NCBI GenBank assembly: GCA_029990175.1
Contig: JARKIP010000010.1
Span: 43,828,001 to 43,892,000 of the forward strand
DNA length: 64,000 nt
Reading direction: 5' to 3'
Source: Petunia secreta
Lineage: Eukaryota; Streptophyta; Magnoliopsida; Solanales; Solanaceae
Within the stretch, counting starts at the first letter, position 1. Every line of letters begins with the position of its first letter. Below are positions 35,801 through 45,790 of this stretch, one piece after another. The translations under genes and the position numbers were made by a program. The notes beneath the pieces were generated by a model, which saw only the letters and a program-made list of their open reading frames with translations, searched no databases and had not been told where the DNA came from.

Positions 35801-36410
35801 CATTACTCATATATCAATGTTCATTTTATATACCAACTTAAAACTTTCACAAAAACATAAATACAAAAATAAAAAAAACCTGTGATTCAGTCACTGCTCC
35901 GTGCGGGTTCGGTGGTATCTCACCGGATCTGCTAAAAAAAAGGGTTAGGATTTGTAAATTTTGGGATGAAAGAAATAGAAAATATAAAAATTTTAACAAA
36001 TATTTACCCTAAAAGGATTAGTGGGTGAAGATTTAGTGGTTAATTGAAAAAAATTAAGTGTTTTGGTGAGATTTGGGTGTAGGGGACGGGTTGGGGAAGA
36101 TGGGGTTAGAGAAAGTGAAAGAAAGAAGAAGAAAGAGAATGGGGTCTGTCCCGATTTTCTTTCTTTTTGTTCGACCGAATCGGTCGGATAAAGAAAAAAA
36201 TTATTTTAATATTCTTCGACCGCGGCGGTGGGATAAAGAAAAAGAAAATTTTATTTTAATACTGTTCGACCGCGGCAGTCGAACATTTTACAGATATAAT
36301 TTATAATTAAAAAATATATTCATTTATTCAACCGCGTCGGTCGGATGACCCTCTTCAACCGAAAGTCGGTCTGAAATTTGCGGTGGAAAATACTCTGATT
36401 TTTAGTAGTG
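32893..36410. mobile_element. CACTA (En/Spm) element, non-autonomous, 3518 bp
   Basis: The termini are GACTACTAAAAATCAG (32893-32908) and, on the opposite strand, CACTACTAAAAATCAG (36395-36410), an inverted repeat with one mismatch at the outermost base. The 3-bp target duplication TAA is at 32890-32892 and 36411-36413. Both subterminal regions (about 32918-33180 and 36165-36370) are packed with TTCGACCG / CGGTCGAA-type motifs in both orientations, the hallmark of CACTA subterminal binding sites. It encodes a TNP1-like gene (broken) but no TNP2 transposase. Confidence 0.9.
33467..35560 (-). pseudogene. TNP1/TnpA-like CACTA accessory gene (Transposase_24 type)
   Basis: Read on the minus strand. 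The first exon (about 35560-35360) is strongly acidic (EEDEYMDDVETTEEEF, ESEEEEIVDD). The second (about 35250-34805) is Pro/Ser-rich (SPSSSPSPSPSSSTPSG) and ends at a GGTAATA donor. Next, about 34735-34590 encodes SHVATPIVTTCISSSW and SWGMVPFLVKLKMFEDF, and about 34500-34390 encodes CKWHVAFDSIIRSNFLKKCA, the conserved plant TNP1 helices. A VWVEPRAKELW block follows near 34060, then 33960-33467 with a coiled coil (IEELKRKSEEERLRNE) and a Lys/Ser/Arg-rich end. Stops at 34649-34651 and 34389-34391 break it. TnpA-type proteins bind subterminal repeats to bring ends together. Confidence 0.75.
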
Positions 36411-36487
36411 TAATTACTGCATTGCTTGTGACCCCAACGATAATTAATATTTAACCTAGACGTACAATTTTAGATATAAACAGGAAG

Positions 36488-36850
36488 ATAAAGAGTTATT
36501 CAAACTCTTCGGACTTTACAAGGAAGAAGAAGACCATTATTGGCTTTCCAATGAGTCATGTCTTTGACTCAATCTCACATGTCCGTTGCTGTGAGATCCT
36601 GAGCGTACACGTGGACAAAGCTGAAAATGATCTCACTATTACTTTACACATTATTTCACTTTTTATAGATAAACATGTAAATAGGATAGCAGAGGAATAA
36701 TTTTCAATTCTAATTAAAACCTTAGCAAATAGAAATAGGACAACTGTGAAGTTTGTTATATATTTTAGCTGCATAAATAGAACAATGTATTCCATACTTG
36801 AAGAAGAAGAAGAGGAGGAGAAATTCGGTCCAATTTGTTTTATTTTTCAA
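36488..36850 (+). repeat. Copia 3' LTR, second part
   Basis: Continues from 25099 after the Tat insertion. It contains a GAAGAAGAAGAAGAGGAGGAG run at 36800-36821 and ends near TTTTTCA at about 36850. The end is uncertain because no partner LTR is present. Confidence 0.55.
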
Positions 36851-37327
36851 TAGTTAATTCTAAAATTGTCAGTTTGACTTTGTCTGGAAATGGATTGGAG
36901 ATTCCAGTATTATTCTTTCCTTTTTCTACTTTTCGAGTGTACTTCGAGCATCTTATTGCCTGTTATGTAATTTTTCTCCGACAACAACAATATATATCCC
37001 AGTCACTTCTTTCCTCAGCCAACTTGAATTATGAAATCCGAAAAGGTTATAGTTGAATGACACAATAATTCTTTGCTCTATAATTTTTATTTTATCCCTC
37101 ATAAAATGAATCATCATATATTTTTGCAAAGAGATGAATAGATTAAGCAATAAATCATTAAAAATAGGAGGATCGATAGGTGCAAACTAAAAAGTTGAGC
37201 ATACATTAGGAGTGCAAATGCGAAGCACTCAAAATGAGATGGATGGAATTAATATAAGGTCATGACATGGGAGTGAACAGTGTTCCATATTCAAAGGTGT
37301 CAATCGATTCAAACAAATTATTTAATA
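36851..37327. other. Non-coding flank, nothing recognised
   Basis: An AT-rich stretch between the Copia LTR end and the Stowaway-like MITE. I see no domain, repeat or RNA gene. Confidence 0.5.
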
Positions 37328-37498
37328 CTCCCACTGTTTATATTTATTTGTTCAAATTCACTAAAGTCAAATTCTAAGTTTACTTGTTCTTTTAGCAATT
37401 CTAGATAAAATTGGCTATATTCTTTCTAATTTACCCTTGATATTAAATACCTTGTACTTTTCAAAGTCTATTTCCAATTAAATACCTTATACTTTTCT

Positions 37499-37960
37499 GG
37501 GTCGTTTGGTAGGAAAGCAAGTTATACAGGGATTAGTTATACATGGATTAGTAATGCGGGGGTTAATAATACAGGGATTAGTTATGTAGAAATTTTTTTT
37601 ATCTTGTGTTTGGTACATTGTATTAAAAAGTGGTTGTAGATGATATTATTTAATATATGAGTTTATTTTTAAGTTTTAAATCAATGAGTTTACAATTGTA
37701 CCCTTGGATATTCAACTCATTTTGATTTTTAGGAAAAAGACAAAGGTAGTTTTGTCTTTTCATACTTTATCCATGTATTAGCAATACATGGATAAGTTAT
37801 TCCATGTTGGTGGTAGAATAACTTAATACACCAATTGGTGTATTAAGTTGTACCATGTATTATTTATACCAACTTTGAAATGGCAACCAAACATTGTATA
37901 AGCCAATACTAATTTTTATACATGGATTACTTATGCTTATACACCATACCAAACATGCTT
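37499..37960. mobile_element. Tourist/PIF-Harbinger-like MITE
   Basis: GGGTCGTTTGGTAGG on the left matches, inverted, AGCATGTTTGGTATGG on the right. The interior has inverted runs (TTATACATGGATTAG / TATACATGGATTAC) giving a foldback. The exact ends and target duplication are unclear. It resembles the better-preserved MITE at 55553-56105. Confidence 0.6.
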
Positions 37961-38052
37961 CAAGTATAATTAATAAGAGTGTATTTGTCAAGTTTAATTT
38001 TTTGGCAAAAATACTAAAGTCCACCCTAACGTTTAACCCAAAAGTCAGTTAC

Positions 38053-39382
38053 TGATCACGCCCAACTACGCCCTATAAAAGGGACTAAGCGGTCGCGGCA
38101 AATATAGCTCGGTATTTAAAGCCCCGAGGTCGAATCCCACAGAGAACACTCGTAATTCAGTCGTTAATCTAACTAATTAATCTAATCAACCAACTTCAAG
38201 AGTTTATATCTTAATGATGGTTTAAAAATAGAAACTAAATAACAATAAAGTAAATAACTGAATAATAAAAAGTAATCAAGCAAGGATATTAAAAGCCTAG
38301 AATTGATTTACACCGGCTCCTACCTATGTGATTGACTAATGATTCAACGAATTCAACTTGGTTTTTCCTATTGAACACTTGCTCCGAATTCACAACTAAC
38401 CACTTCCATGTATTAGCTATGACATTCACTAACTAATCTTCCAATTAATTAGTGAAGATGTTTAGGACTACAAGTATGGTTCACAATCGGGCTCGGTGGT
38501 CACAACTCACCCTATTGACAACCTAAGCAATTCCTTGGTTTTAGGTTGAAATATTGCTAAGAATTTAACCCTAACTCGTGAATTTATTCCTAAACGCACA
38601 AGGATAAAGGGAGCAATCAATTGGGGGCCCTTCCAATCAATTAGCAAACAAAACGTAAATACTTAGATAGGAAGAACAATCAAGTTTCGTTCATCAAAAG
38701 CAATTAATCAATTCACATAGTATTGGAGTGGTTCAATCAACCCTAGAATGGGTAATTTAGCCACTCATGGTCATCAAAGACAAATCAAGAATAATCATGA
38801 ATGAATAAACTACGAAGGAAAAGAAATAATGGAAGAAAGAACTCTTAATCTTCAAGTCTTTAATCCCACGCCTCCTTGTGTGTTCCTTGCCCCCAAGAGT
38901 CCAAAGTGCCTCCACAATGGTGGTCTTGCTCTCCCAAGTCAAGATTTGGGCTGAAAATAGGTTAGAAAACCTTTTATACCTCGTGTGAAACTCGTGGACA
39001 AGTTTGCCCCTCGCCATTTTTCGCCAGAAAATTTGCCTCATGGCTGGATCATGGCCTTACGATGCCTGGGCCATGCACTTGCGAAATTCTGCTTTAAACT
39101 TCATGGCTAAATCATGGCTTTACGATGGCTGGGCCGTGACATTTCGTCTTCAAATTCCTTTCATGGCTAACCCACGGCCTTGGCACCTTACAACGCTGTA
39201 AATTAACTTCAATTTTGCTCCAAATCATCAAACTTTAACACTTTTTCATACCATTTGATTCCTACACATTCAAACACCCAATATAAGCACAAAATACTAT
39301 TGTTCACGCTAAAATAATCCACAAAAGCACCAAAATATGATGTAAATAATACTAAAATATATGCATTTTTAGCCTAACATCA
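38053..39382 (-). repeat. 3' LTR of Athila-like element (1330 bp)
   Basis: Minus strand TGATGTTAGG...GGGCGTGATCA. It is preceded on the minus strand by the polypurine tract AAGTGTGGGGTTG (39383-39395). Small ORFs here and at 41867-43196 are identical duplicates without any domain and are not genes. Confidence 0.9.
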
Positions 39383-40892
39383 CAACCCCACACTTAAGAT
39401 TTTGCTCGTCCTCGAGCAATCTAACTCACAACCCACTTGGACAAATCAACCACTAATACAAGACTCCAAACGATATTACCACACACCAGGCTTCATTCAT
39501 GCTCAATACACAAGAGTTCTTCTTTCACATACCATAGTCTAACTCAAAATGCTAAAGCCCTCAGCAATATCAAGATCACAAACCATCAAGCACATTTGAG
39601 AACAAGATTGATGCACTAGCTTAACTCTTGCGCAAGTACCATACATTCAAGGGTCCACAGTGTGTGTGTGCTCGTTCCCCCTACAATTTCAATAATGAAA
39701 CAGCGGACCTAAGCGGCAAGTGTTTAGAGAGTTCGCTCAATTCAACATATTTTTACTCATAATCACACTCTCAAATTACAACTTCCATCTCAAACCTCAA
39801 GGGTCAACAATGGGGTATTATTCATACATTTCACAATATTTGGATGATTGGGGCCCTAGAAATTCAACCTCACTAGGGTGCCTTTGGCGTGTTCATACTC
39901 GAGGCTTTTGTATTCACCCTTAACCGAGCATAGGAACATTGCCCCCATCCTTCGTTCATCTCTACTTTTTCTTTCTTTGCACAATTTCTTTCTAATTTTT
40001 TTTCTTTCTTTTTCATCTACCCCCTTGCTTCATACCCTTTCATAGGCTCTCAAATGGTTGTTTTAAATCATTTTAACTCACTTACCTCTAAGATTTTTTC
40101 TTAAGCTCACTCTCTTCATCTTTGCTAATCAAAGGTCATGTTTACACTACCAACATACATAGGGGAAAACAAAGTGCTCAATAATTCCATAGTGGACACC
40201 CTAAACTTAGTCAAGCGCGCTTGAGTTAATGCTAGGAATCAGGCCCTTCTCTACTCTCCTAATGGTTCGTTTTTCCATCGTACAATGTGTCATCAGGCTT
40301 CAGACACAATGAATCAAACTAGGCAATTTATTCTTTCTTCTCTTTGTTATTACAACTAACTACTATTCAAAAATCATCAAAAGTACCCGGTTCAAAACAA
40401 AAGGCATCCTCGGGAAAGAACCGTGGTCAAAAGAAAACCCAAAGATTAAGCCACTAATCTAAACAAAAAAAAAAAAAAACTAAAGCAGTAAAAATACAGC
40501 TACAAATCAAGATACCCCACCCCACACTTAAAATTGTGCATTGTCCTCAATGCATTAAAAATAAAACTAAGGGTGATAGATAAACTCCCTGGGGTTCTAA
40601 GCCCGAAGAACATCATTGTGAGCTTCCTTAGGGCACGAGGTACTCAGAATTCCCTCAAGCAGGACATCCTCAACCAATTGTACGAGGTTGCAAGCACCCC
40701 ACACTAGGACTTCAAACCAGTCAAAACCTGCAAAACCAAGAAACTCACCAAGTAATATCCTTCAAAAAAAATAACATTTTTTTTTGGTATATTTTTTTTT
40801 CATTTTTTTTTTTTGTTTTTTTTTTGTATACAATTACGGGTTGCCTCCTGAGAAGCGCCTTAGTTATAGTCGTGGCACGACTTCACTTATTA

Positions 40893-41741
40893 TCAACACT
40901 TTTTCCTCCAACTCGAGCTTGTGTATTGCCTCCCCAACTGCAATTTACCTATCCGTGTCTGCTCTTGAGGTGGCACAAGATCTTGCATGCTAAAAACTAA
41001 GTATTTGTGTGAAGCCGCTAAATCAGGAATATCTTCATATTTTTGGCTATTCTCTTGGCCAAACACCAAATATATTATGTTGTATTCGCTGGCCTTCAAA
41101 AGAGGATTTTCATCGTGTATAGATGGCATAAAAAATTTGAGAGTGTAAGCATTACACACATCATCCTTCAACTCTTCAATCGTCTCAGAAGGATTAATTT
41201 CCATGTCCCCTTCTAAAATCAATGTAGAAAAGTGTCTAGAATGCGGTACAACCCGCTCACACTTTGATTCATCGATCACATCCTCATTCTGGTGTGAGTT
41301 AGAGTCAACTACAATTTCAGCTTTAATTTTATTGTCTAACTCTAGCACCACATTTTCTTCATCGGCATCTTCACACACCATATGGCTAGACGGTTGGCTT
41401 TCAACCCTTCTCTCATCTAATGGAAATTCACGCTTTAGATCTTCTACAATAGCCATGATTTCTTCTTCTAATTCCACGTCTTCTTGGCTAGTTAGTTGAA
41501 TTCCCAATAGTGTAGCCAACTGATTCACTTGAGCTTCTATTTGGCTTAGTTGTGCTCTACGTCTGTCCCAAACCTTCTTCAGTTCAGCTTCGTATTCTTC
41601 CTCATCATCCTCTACTTCATTGTACCAACTGTTATCATAAGAGAAAGAAAAATCATCATAATAGGGGCTCGGGGAAGAATAAGACGTATTAGCACACCCA
41701 TAATAATGATCACCTAGCCACATGTTATTTCCTGATGCCAT
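40893..41741 (-). CDS. Intact 282-aa ORF of Athila-like element, function unknown
   Basis: The single long ORF of this young element, in sense orientation and starting about 100 bases after the PBS. The start ATG at 41741 gives MASGNNMWLGDHYYG. Residues 15-45 are rich in Tyr/Ser/Asp (SSPSPYYDDFSFSYD) and are followed by an acidic stretch. Residues about 50-85 (EEEYEAELKKVWDRRRAQL, QIEAQVNQLATLLG) look helical; QVNQLATLL resembles the short motif near the C-terminus of Athila gag. Residues 90-200 are acidic, and the end is basic (SSSWRKKC). No CCHC, protease, RT or signal peptide is visible. It may be a gag-tail relic kept as a small protein, or a protein specific to this family. Its openness fits either recent insertion or constraint. 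Confidence 0.6.
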   Translation of the reverse strand: MASGNNMWLGDHYYGCANTSYSSPSPYYDDFSFSYDNSWYNEVEDDEEEYEAELKKVWDRRRAQLSQIEAQVNQLATLLGIQLTSQEDVELEEEIMAIVEDLKREFPLDERRVESQPSSHMVCEDADEENVVLELDNKIKAEIVVDSNSHQNEDVIDESKCERVVPHSRHFSTLILEGDMEINPSETIEELKDDVCNAYTLKFFMPSIHDENPLLKASEYNIIYLVFGQENSQKYEDIPDLAASHKYLVFSMQDLVPPQEQTRIGKLQLGRQYTSSSWRKKC

Positions 41742-41843
41742 ATTCTTTTGTATTTTTTTTTATAATTTAAAAAGAATATATACAGAAACGAAGTTAATTG
41801 AACAAACAAATCAGCTATCCTAACAACTAAAATAACACTGTGT

Positions 41844-41861
41844 TCCCCGGCAACGGCGCCA
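41844..41861 (-). other. Athila-type primer-binding site
   Basis: Minus-strand TGGCGCCGTTGCCGGGGA starts five bases after the LTR end at 41867. This site, usually described as matching Asp tRNA, is typical of Athila-related elements. Confidence 0.85.
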
Positions 41862-41866
41862 AAATT

Positions 41867-43196
41867 TGATCACGCCCAACTACGCCCTATAAAAGGGACT
41901 AAGCGGTCGCGGCAAATATAGCTCGGTATTTAAAGCCCCGAGGTCGAATCCCACAGAGAACACTCGTAATTCAGTCGTTAATCTAACTAATTAATCTAAT
42001 CAACCAACTTCAAGAGTTTATATCTTATTGATGGTTTAAAAATAGAAACTAAATAACAATAAAGTAAATAACTGAATAATAAAAAGTAATCAAGCAAGGA
42101 TATTAAAAGCCTAGAATTGATTTACACCGGCTCCTACCTATGTGATTGACTAATGATTCAACGAATTCAACTTGGTTTTTCCTATTGAACACTTGCTCCG
42201 AATTCACAACTAACCACTTCCATGTATTAGCTATGACATTCACTAACTAATCTTCCAATTAATTAGTGAAGATGTTTAGGACTACAAGTATGGTTCACAA
42301 TCGGGCTCGGTGGTCACAACTCACCCTATTGACAACCTAAGTAATTCCTTGGTTTTAGGTTGAAATATTGCTAAGAATTTAACCCTAACTCGTGAATTTA
42401 TTCCTAAACGCACAAGGATAAAGGGAGCAATCAATTGGGGGCCCTTCCAATCAATTAGCAAACAAAACGTAAATACTTAGATAGGAAGAACAATCAAGTT
42501 TCGTTCATCAAAAGCAATTAATCAATTCACATAGTATTGGAGTGGTTCAATCAACCCTAGAATGGGTAATTTAGCCACTCATGGTCATCAAAGACAAATC
42601 AAGAATAATCATGAATGAATAAACTACGAAGGAAAAGAAATAATGGAAGAAAGAACTCTTAATCTTCAAGTCTTTAATCCCACGCCTCCTTGTGTGTTCC
42701 TTGCCCCCAAGAGTCCAAAGTGCCTCCACAATGGTGGTCTTGCTCTCCCAAGTCAAGATTTGGGCTGAAAATAGGTTAGAAAACCTTTTATACCTCGTGT
42801 GAAACTCGTGGACAAGTTTGCCCCTCGCCATTTTTCGCCAGAAAATTTGCCTCATGGCTGGATCATGGTCTTACGATGCCTGGGCCATGCACTTGCGAAA
42901 TTCTGCTTTAAACTTCATGGCTAAATCATGGCTTTACGATGGCTGGGCCGTGACATTTCGTCTTCAAATTCCTTTCATGGCTAACCCACGGCCTTGGCAC
43001 CTTACAACGCTGTAAATTAACTTCAATTTTGCTCCAAATCATCAAACTTTAACACTTTTTCATACCATTTGATTCCTACACATTCAAACACCCAATATAA
43101 GCACAAAATACTATTGTTCACGCTAAAATAATCCACAAAAGCACCAAAATATGATGTAAATAATACTAAAATATATGCATTTTTAGCCTAACATCA
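41867..43196 (-). repeat. Middle LTR of Athila-like element (1330 bp)
   Basis: The same length and ends as the 3' LTR, with single-base differences at, for example, TTAATGATGG/TTATTGATGG, CTAAGCAATT/CTAAGTAATT and ATGGCCTTAC/ATGGTCTTAC. It serves as 5' LTR for the interior at 39383-41866 and is followed by a second polypurine tract (43197-43209). Confidence 0.9.
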
Positions 43197-44057
43197 CAAC
43201 CCCACACTTAAGATTTTGCTCGTCCTCGAGCAATCTAACTCACAACCCACTTGGACAAATCAACCACTAATACAAGACTCCAAACGATATTACCACACAC
43301 CAGGCTTCATTCATGCTCAATACACAAGAGTTCTTCTTTCACATACCATAGTCTAACTCAAAATGCTAAAGCCCTCAGCAATATCAAGATCACAAACCAT
43401 CAAGCACATTTGAGAACAAGATTGATGCACTAGCTTAACTCTTGCGCAAGTACCATACATTCAAGGGTCCACAGTGTGTGTGTGCTCGTTCCCCCTACAA
43501 TTTCAATAATGAAACAGCGGACCTAAGCGGCAAGTGTTTAGAGAGTTCGCTCAATTCAACATATTTTTACTCATAATCACACTCTCAAATTACAACTTCC
43601 ATCTCAAACCTCAAGGGTCAACAATGGGGTATTATTCATACATTTCACAATATTTGGATGATTGGGGCCCTAGAAATTCAACCTCACTAGGGTGCCTTTG
43701 GCGTGTTCATACTCGAGGCTTTTGTATTCACCCTTAACCGAGCATAGGAACATTGCCCCCATCCTTCGTTCATCTCTACTTTTTCTTTCTTTGCACAATT
43801 TCTTTCTAATTTTTTTTCTTTCTTTTTCATCTACCCCCTTGCTTCATACCCTTTCATAGGCTCTCAAATGGTTGTTTTAAATCATTTTAACTCACTTACC
43901 TCTAAGATTTTTTCTTAAGCTCACTCTCTTCATCTTTGCTAATCAAAGGTCATGTTTACACTACCAACATACATAGGGGAAAACAAAGTGCTCAATAATT
44001 CCATAGTGGACACCCTAAACTTAGTCAATAATTCCATAGTGGACTACCAACATACAT
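43197..44057 (-). repeat. Second, truncated interior copy
   Basis: Repeats 39383-40200 almost exactly, then jumps (short repeat of AATAATTCCATAGTGGAC and ACCAACATACATAGG around 44024-44060) into LTR sequence. The PBS and the 282-aa ORF are missing from this copy. Confidence 0.85.
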
Positions 44058-44337
44058 AGGGCTAAATCATGGCTTTACGATGGCTGGGCCGTGACATTTC
44101 GTCTTCAAATTCCTTTCATGGCTAACCCACGGCCTTGGCACCTTACAACGCTGTAAATTAACTTCAATTTTGCTCCAAATCATCAAACTTTAACACTTTT
44201 TCATACCATTTGATTCCTACACATTCAAACACCCAATATAAGCACAAAATACTATTGTTCACGCTAAAATAATCCACAAAAGCACCAAAATATGATGTAA
44301 ATAATACTAAAATATATGCATTTTTAGCCTAACATCA
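44058..44337 (-). repeat. Partial outer 5' LTR
   Basis: The 280 bases from GCTAAATCATGGCTTTACG to TTAGCCTAACATCA match 39103-39382 and 42917-43196. The outer end is intact and abuts the duplicated GTTAC. Confidence 0.9.
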
Positions 44338-44729
44338 GTTACACACTCAACCTTTACGGGCGACCTCTTACCCCCCTAATATTGTTCGAAGTGAATTTAT
44401 TTACACCTTTTCAAGGCCTGACCCCAGCGCGTTTAGGTCAGTTCTTTGAGGGCGCGTTTTTGCCTATTTTGTAACGGATAAATCTTTAAAAAAAAGGGAA
44501 AAATATTACAAGAGCCACTAATTAATTCCCTCCAACGGTAAAATAACTCCCCCTCTTTATTTTAACCTCCAAATTCCCCAACAAAATTCCCCAACACTAC
44601 CTATGAACCCTAATTTTTGCCTCATTAGTTTTGGCTGATTCCACCACAATTTTTGTTCAAGATTGGTTTTAAAGGCAAAGGTAGATACTTCTAGCCTTAT
44701 TTTGCTTAATTTTGAACCCATTTGCACAA

Positions 44730-45348
44730 TGGCTCCGAAAGGCTTGAGTAAGCTTTGTATGGACGATGAAGATCCGAGCTTATTGAAGAAGTGCATTGTA
44801 ACCATGGATATGTGCTGCATATGATGACATCTTGGACTGCTAGGAACCCCGGTAGCCGATATTAGGTGTGTCCATATTATGGGGTAAGTTAAATAATTTA
44901 TTTTGAAGAATTAATTTCTATGTAAAAGGCCAATAATCACTTATATATTTTCTGTTTTTATTCATGATAGAGTGCAAGATCATGTGATTATTGGCAGTGG
45001 AAAGACGGAGAAATTGACCCGAGATCTAAACATGTTATTCCTAAATTATTGGATAAAATTGGAGAACTTGAGAGTAGATTGGAATACAAATTTGAAAAGC
45101 CAAGGTCAAGTAAAGAAGATGAACAAGAGGTTGACAAGATGAACAAGTTAATTGTTCAATTGGATTACATGAAAACAGAGATTGAGAAGGTGAAAGAGAA
45201 GGAAAAGAAATGGAAGAACAAGTTTGTTGAGTCCAAGCTAAGGGAAAAAACACTTTGGTTTATTTTGATTTGTAGCCTTTCGTTTATAGTGTTTAGTTGT
45301 AGGTTTCCTGTGGTGTTCTTTGATGGAAATGCAAAGAGATTGCCTTAG
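44730..45348 (+). pseudogene. GRF-zinc-finger, coiled-coil, membrane-anchored protein gene in MULE
   Basis: Two exons. Exon 1 (44730-44883) starts MAPKGLSKLCMDDEDP and contains the first part of a GRF zinc finger (HGYVLHMMTSWTARNPGSRY). Donor GTAAGT is at 44884 and acceptor GATAG at 44966-44970. Exon 2 continues with SARSCDYWQWKDGEIDP, completing the GRF pattern, then a coiled coil (KIGELESRLEYKFEK through EIEKVKEKEKKWKNKF) and a hydrophobic segment TLWFILICSLSFIVFS likely spanning a membrane, ending near NAKRLP. GRF fingers bind single-stranded nucleic acid in better-known proteins. One missing base in exon 1 shifts the CxC start, and a TAG follows SRY, so this copy is broken. It lies tail-to-tail with the transposase. 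Confidence 0.7.
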
Positions 45349-45551
45349 GAATCTCTACTTAATTAATCTTATTTTGTGTAATGATGGAATATTATGTAAT
45401 GAATGGTATTGTGTAATGAATGTTATTGTGTATTGAATGTTATTGTGCAAATCCAAAACATGTAAAAATTGTGTTCCATTAACCACTGTAAGAACCTAAC
45501 ATAATTGATATGCCAAAACACAAGAAAACTAAAGCCAATAATTGCATAAAA

Positions 45552-45790
45552 CAAGCCAGTCACAGCTGCATATCATTGCATAATAAGGCAGTCACAACTG
45601 CATAACATAGCATAATAAGTTGTTTTCAACAAAGACAAAACAAAAGGCAGTCACAGCTGCATATTAGTGTGCTAATAGATCCTAAAAAGCAGTCACAGCT
45701 GCATATTAAATTGCAAAAATACATGACACATCCTAAAACAAGTAGTCACAGCTGCAAAACCAAAGCAGTCACAACAACAAGTATTCACAA
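45552..45790. repeat. Dispersed short repeats (GCAGTCACAGCTGCATA) between convergent genes
   Basis: Six copies of a 13-17 base motif, GCAGTCACAGCTGC(ATA) and variants, begin near 45555, 45588, 45646, 45689, 45741 and 45765, with a worn one near 45780. Spacing is irregular (24-58 bases). They occupy the end region shared by the two MULE genes. Confidence 0.8.

Larger units (their letters stand above)
25100..36482 (+). mobile_element. Complete Tat-lineage LTR element lacking RT and integrase
   Basis: The perfect 5-bp target duplication GGAAG lies at 25095-25099 and 36483-36487. It has a 434-bp 5' LTR, PBS, gag, protease, a noncoding stretch with an inserted MITE, an antisense spliced ORF, polypurine tract and 3' LTR. 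Without the CACTA insertion (3518 bp) and the MITE (792 bp) the element is about 7.1 kb. No RT, RNase H or integrase motif occurs between protease (ends about 27660) and the antisense ORF (29500). It is therefore non-autonomous by structure. The same layout occurs at 10020-13568, which suggests a lineage that lost these enzymes before spreading rather than two chance deletions. Confidence 0.9.
32450..36482 (+). repeat. 3' LTR of Tat element, interrupted by CACTA element
   Basis: TGTGTGGGCA at 32450 follows the purine-rich AAGTCGGGGGACTGAC. The LTR sequence runs to 32892 and resumes at 36414 after the CACTA insertion, ending TATAAACA at 36482. Its own length is 512 bp; the surplus over the 5' LTR is a segment lost from the 5' copy. 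Confidence 0.9.
19084..36850 (+). mobile_element. Ty1/Copia element, split by nested insertions
   Basis: Plus-strand Copia in three visible pieces: 19084-20529, 22928-25099 and 36488-about 36850. Two insertions with perfect 5-bp target duplications explain the gaps (solo LTR 20530-22922; Tat element 25100-36482). The polypurine tract CTTGAGGGGG at 24996-25004 is followed by the 3' LTR start TGTTGGAG at 25005. The 5' LTR and gag start are missing, cut at 19084 by the family A LTR. The 3' LTR end is placed near 36850 (TTTTTCA) only by analogy, so that boundary is weak. Confidence 0.8.
39383..41866 (-). other. Interior of Athila-like element
   Basis: 2.48 kb between LTRs. It holds the PBS, the 282-codon ORF, a T-rich tract (40777-40828) and about 1.4 kb without coding evidence (39396-40760). 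The motif CCCACACTTAA(G/A)ATT occurs twice (39388, 40528), at and near the polypurine tract. Confidence 0.8.
38053..44337 (-). mobile_element. Athila-like non-autonomous LTR element, three-LTR tandem form
   Basis: Inserted into the left TIR of the MULE with a perfect target duplication GTTAC (38048-38052, 44338-44342). On the minus strand: partial 5' LTR (44337-44058), partial interior (about 44057-43197), full LTR (43196-41867), PBS, full interior (41866-39383), full LTR (39382-38053). The two full LTRs are both 1330 bp and I found only about three differences between them, so it is very young. There is no gag-pol. The interior carries one intact 282-codon ORF. The LTR end and PBS are of Athila type. 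Confidence 0.9.

Noticed and set aside
38053..38100. CCTATAAAAGGGAC as a TATA box
   Set aside because: It lies on the plus strand at the very 3' end of a minus-oriented LTR, a position conserved as the Athila LTR terminus rather than a promoter.
38757..43737. Pairs of identical small ORFs (94, 65, 60 and 67 codons) at 38757-39923 and 42571-43737
   Set aside because: They lie in the duplicated LTR and interior of the Athila-like element, show no domains, and are duplicated only because the DNA is.
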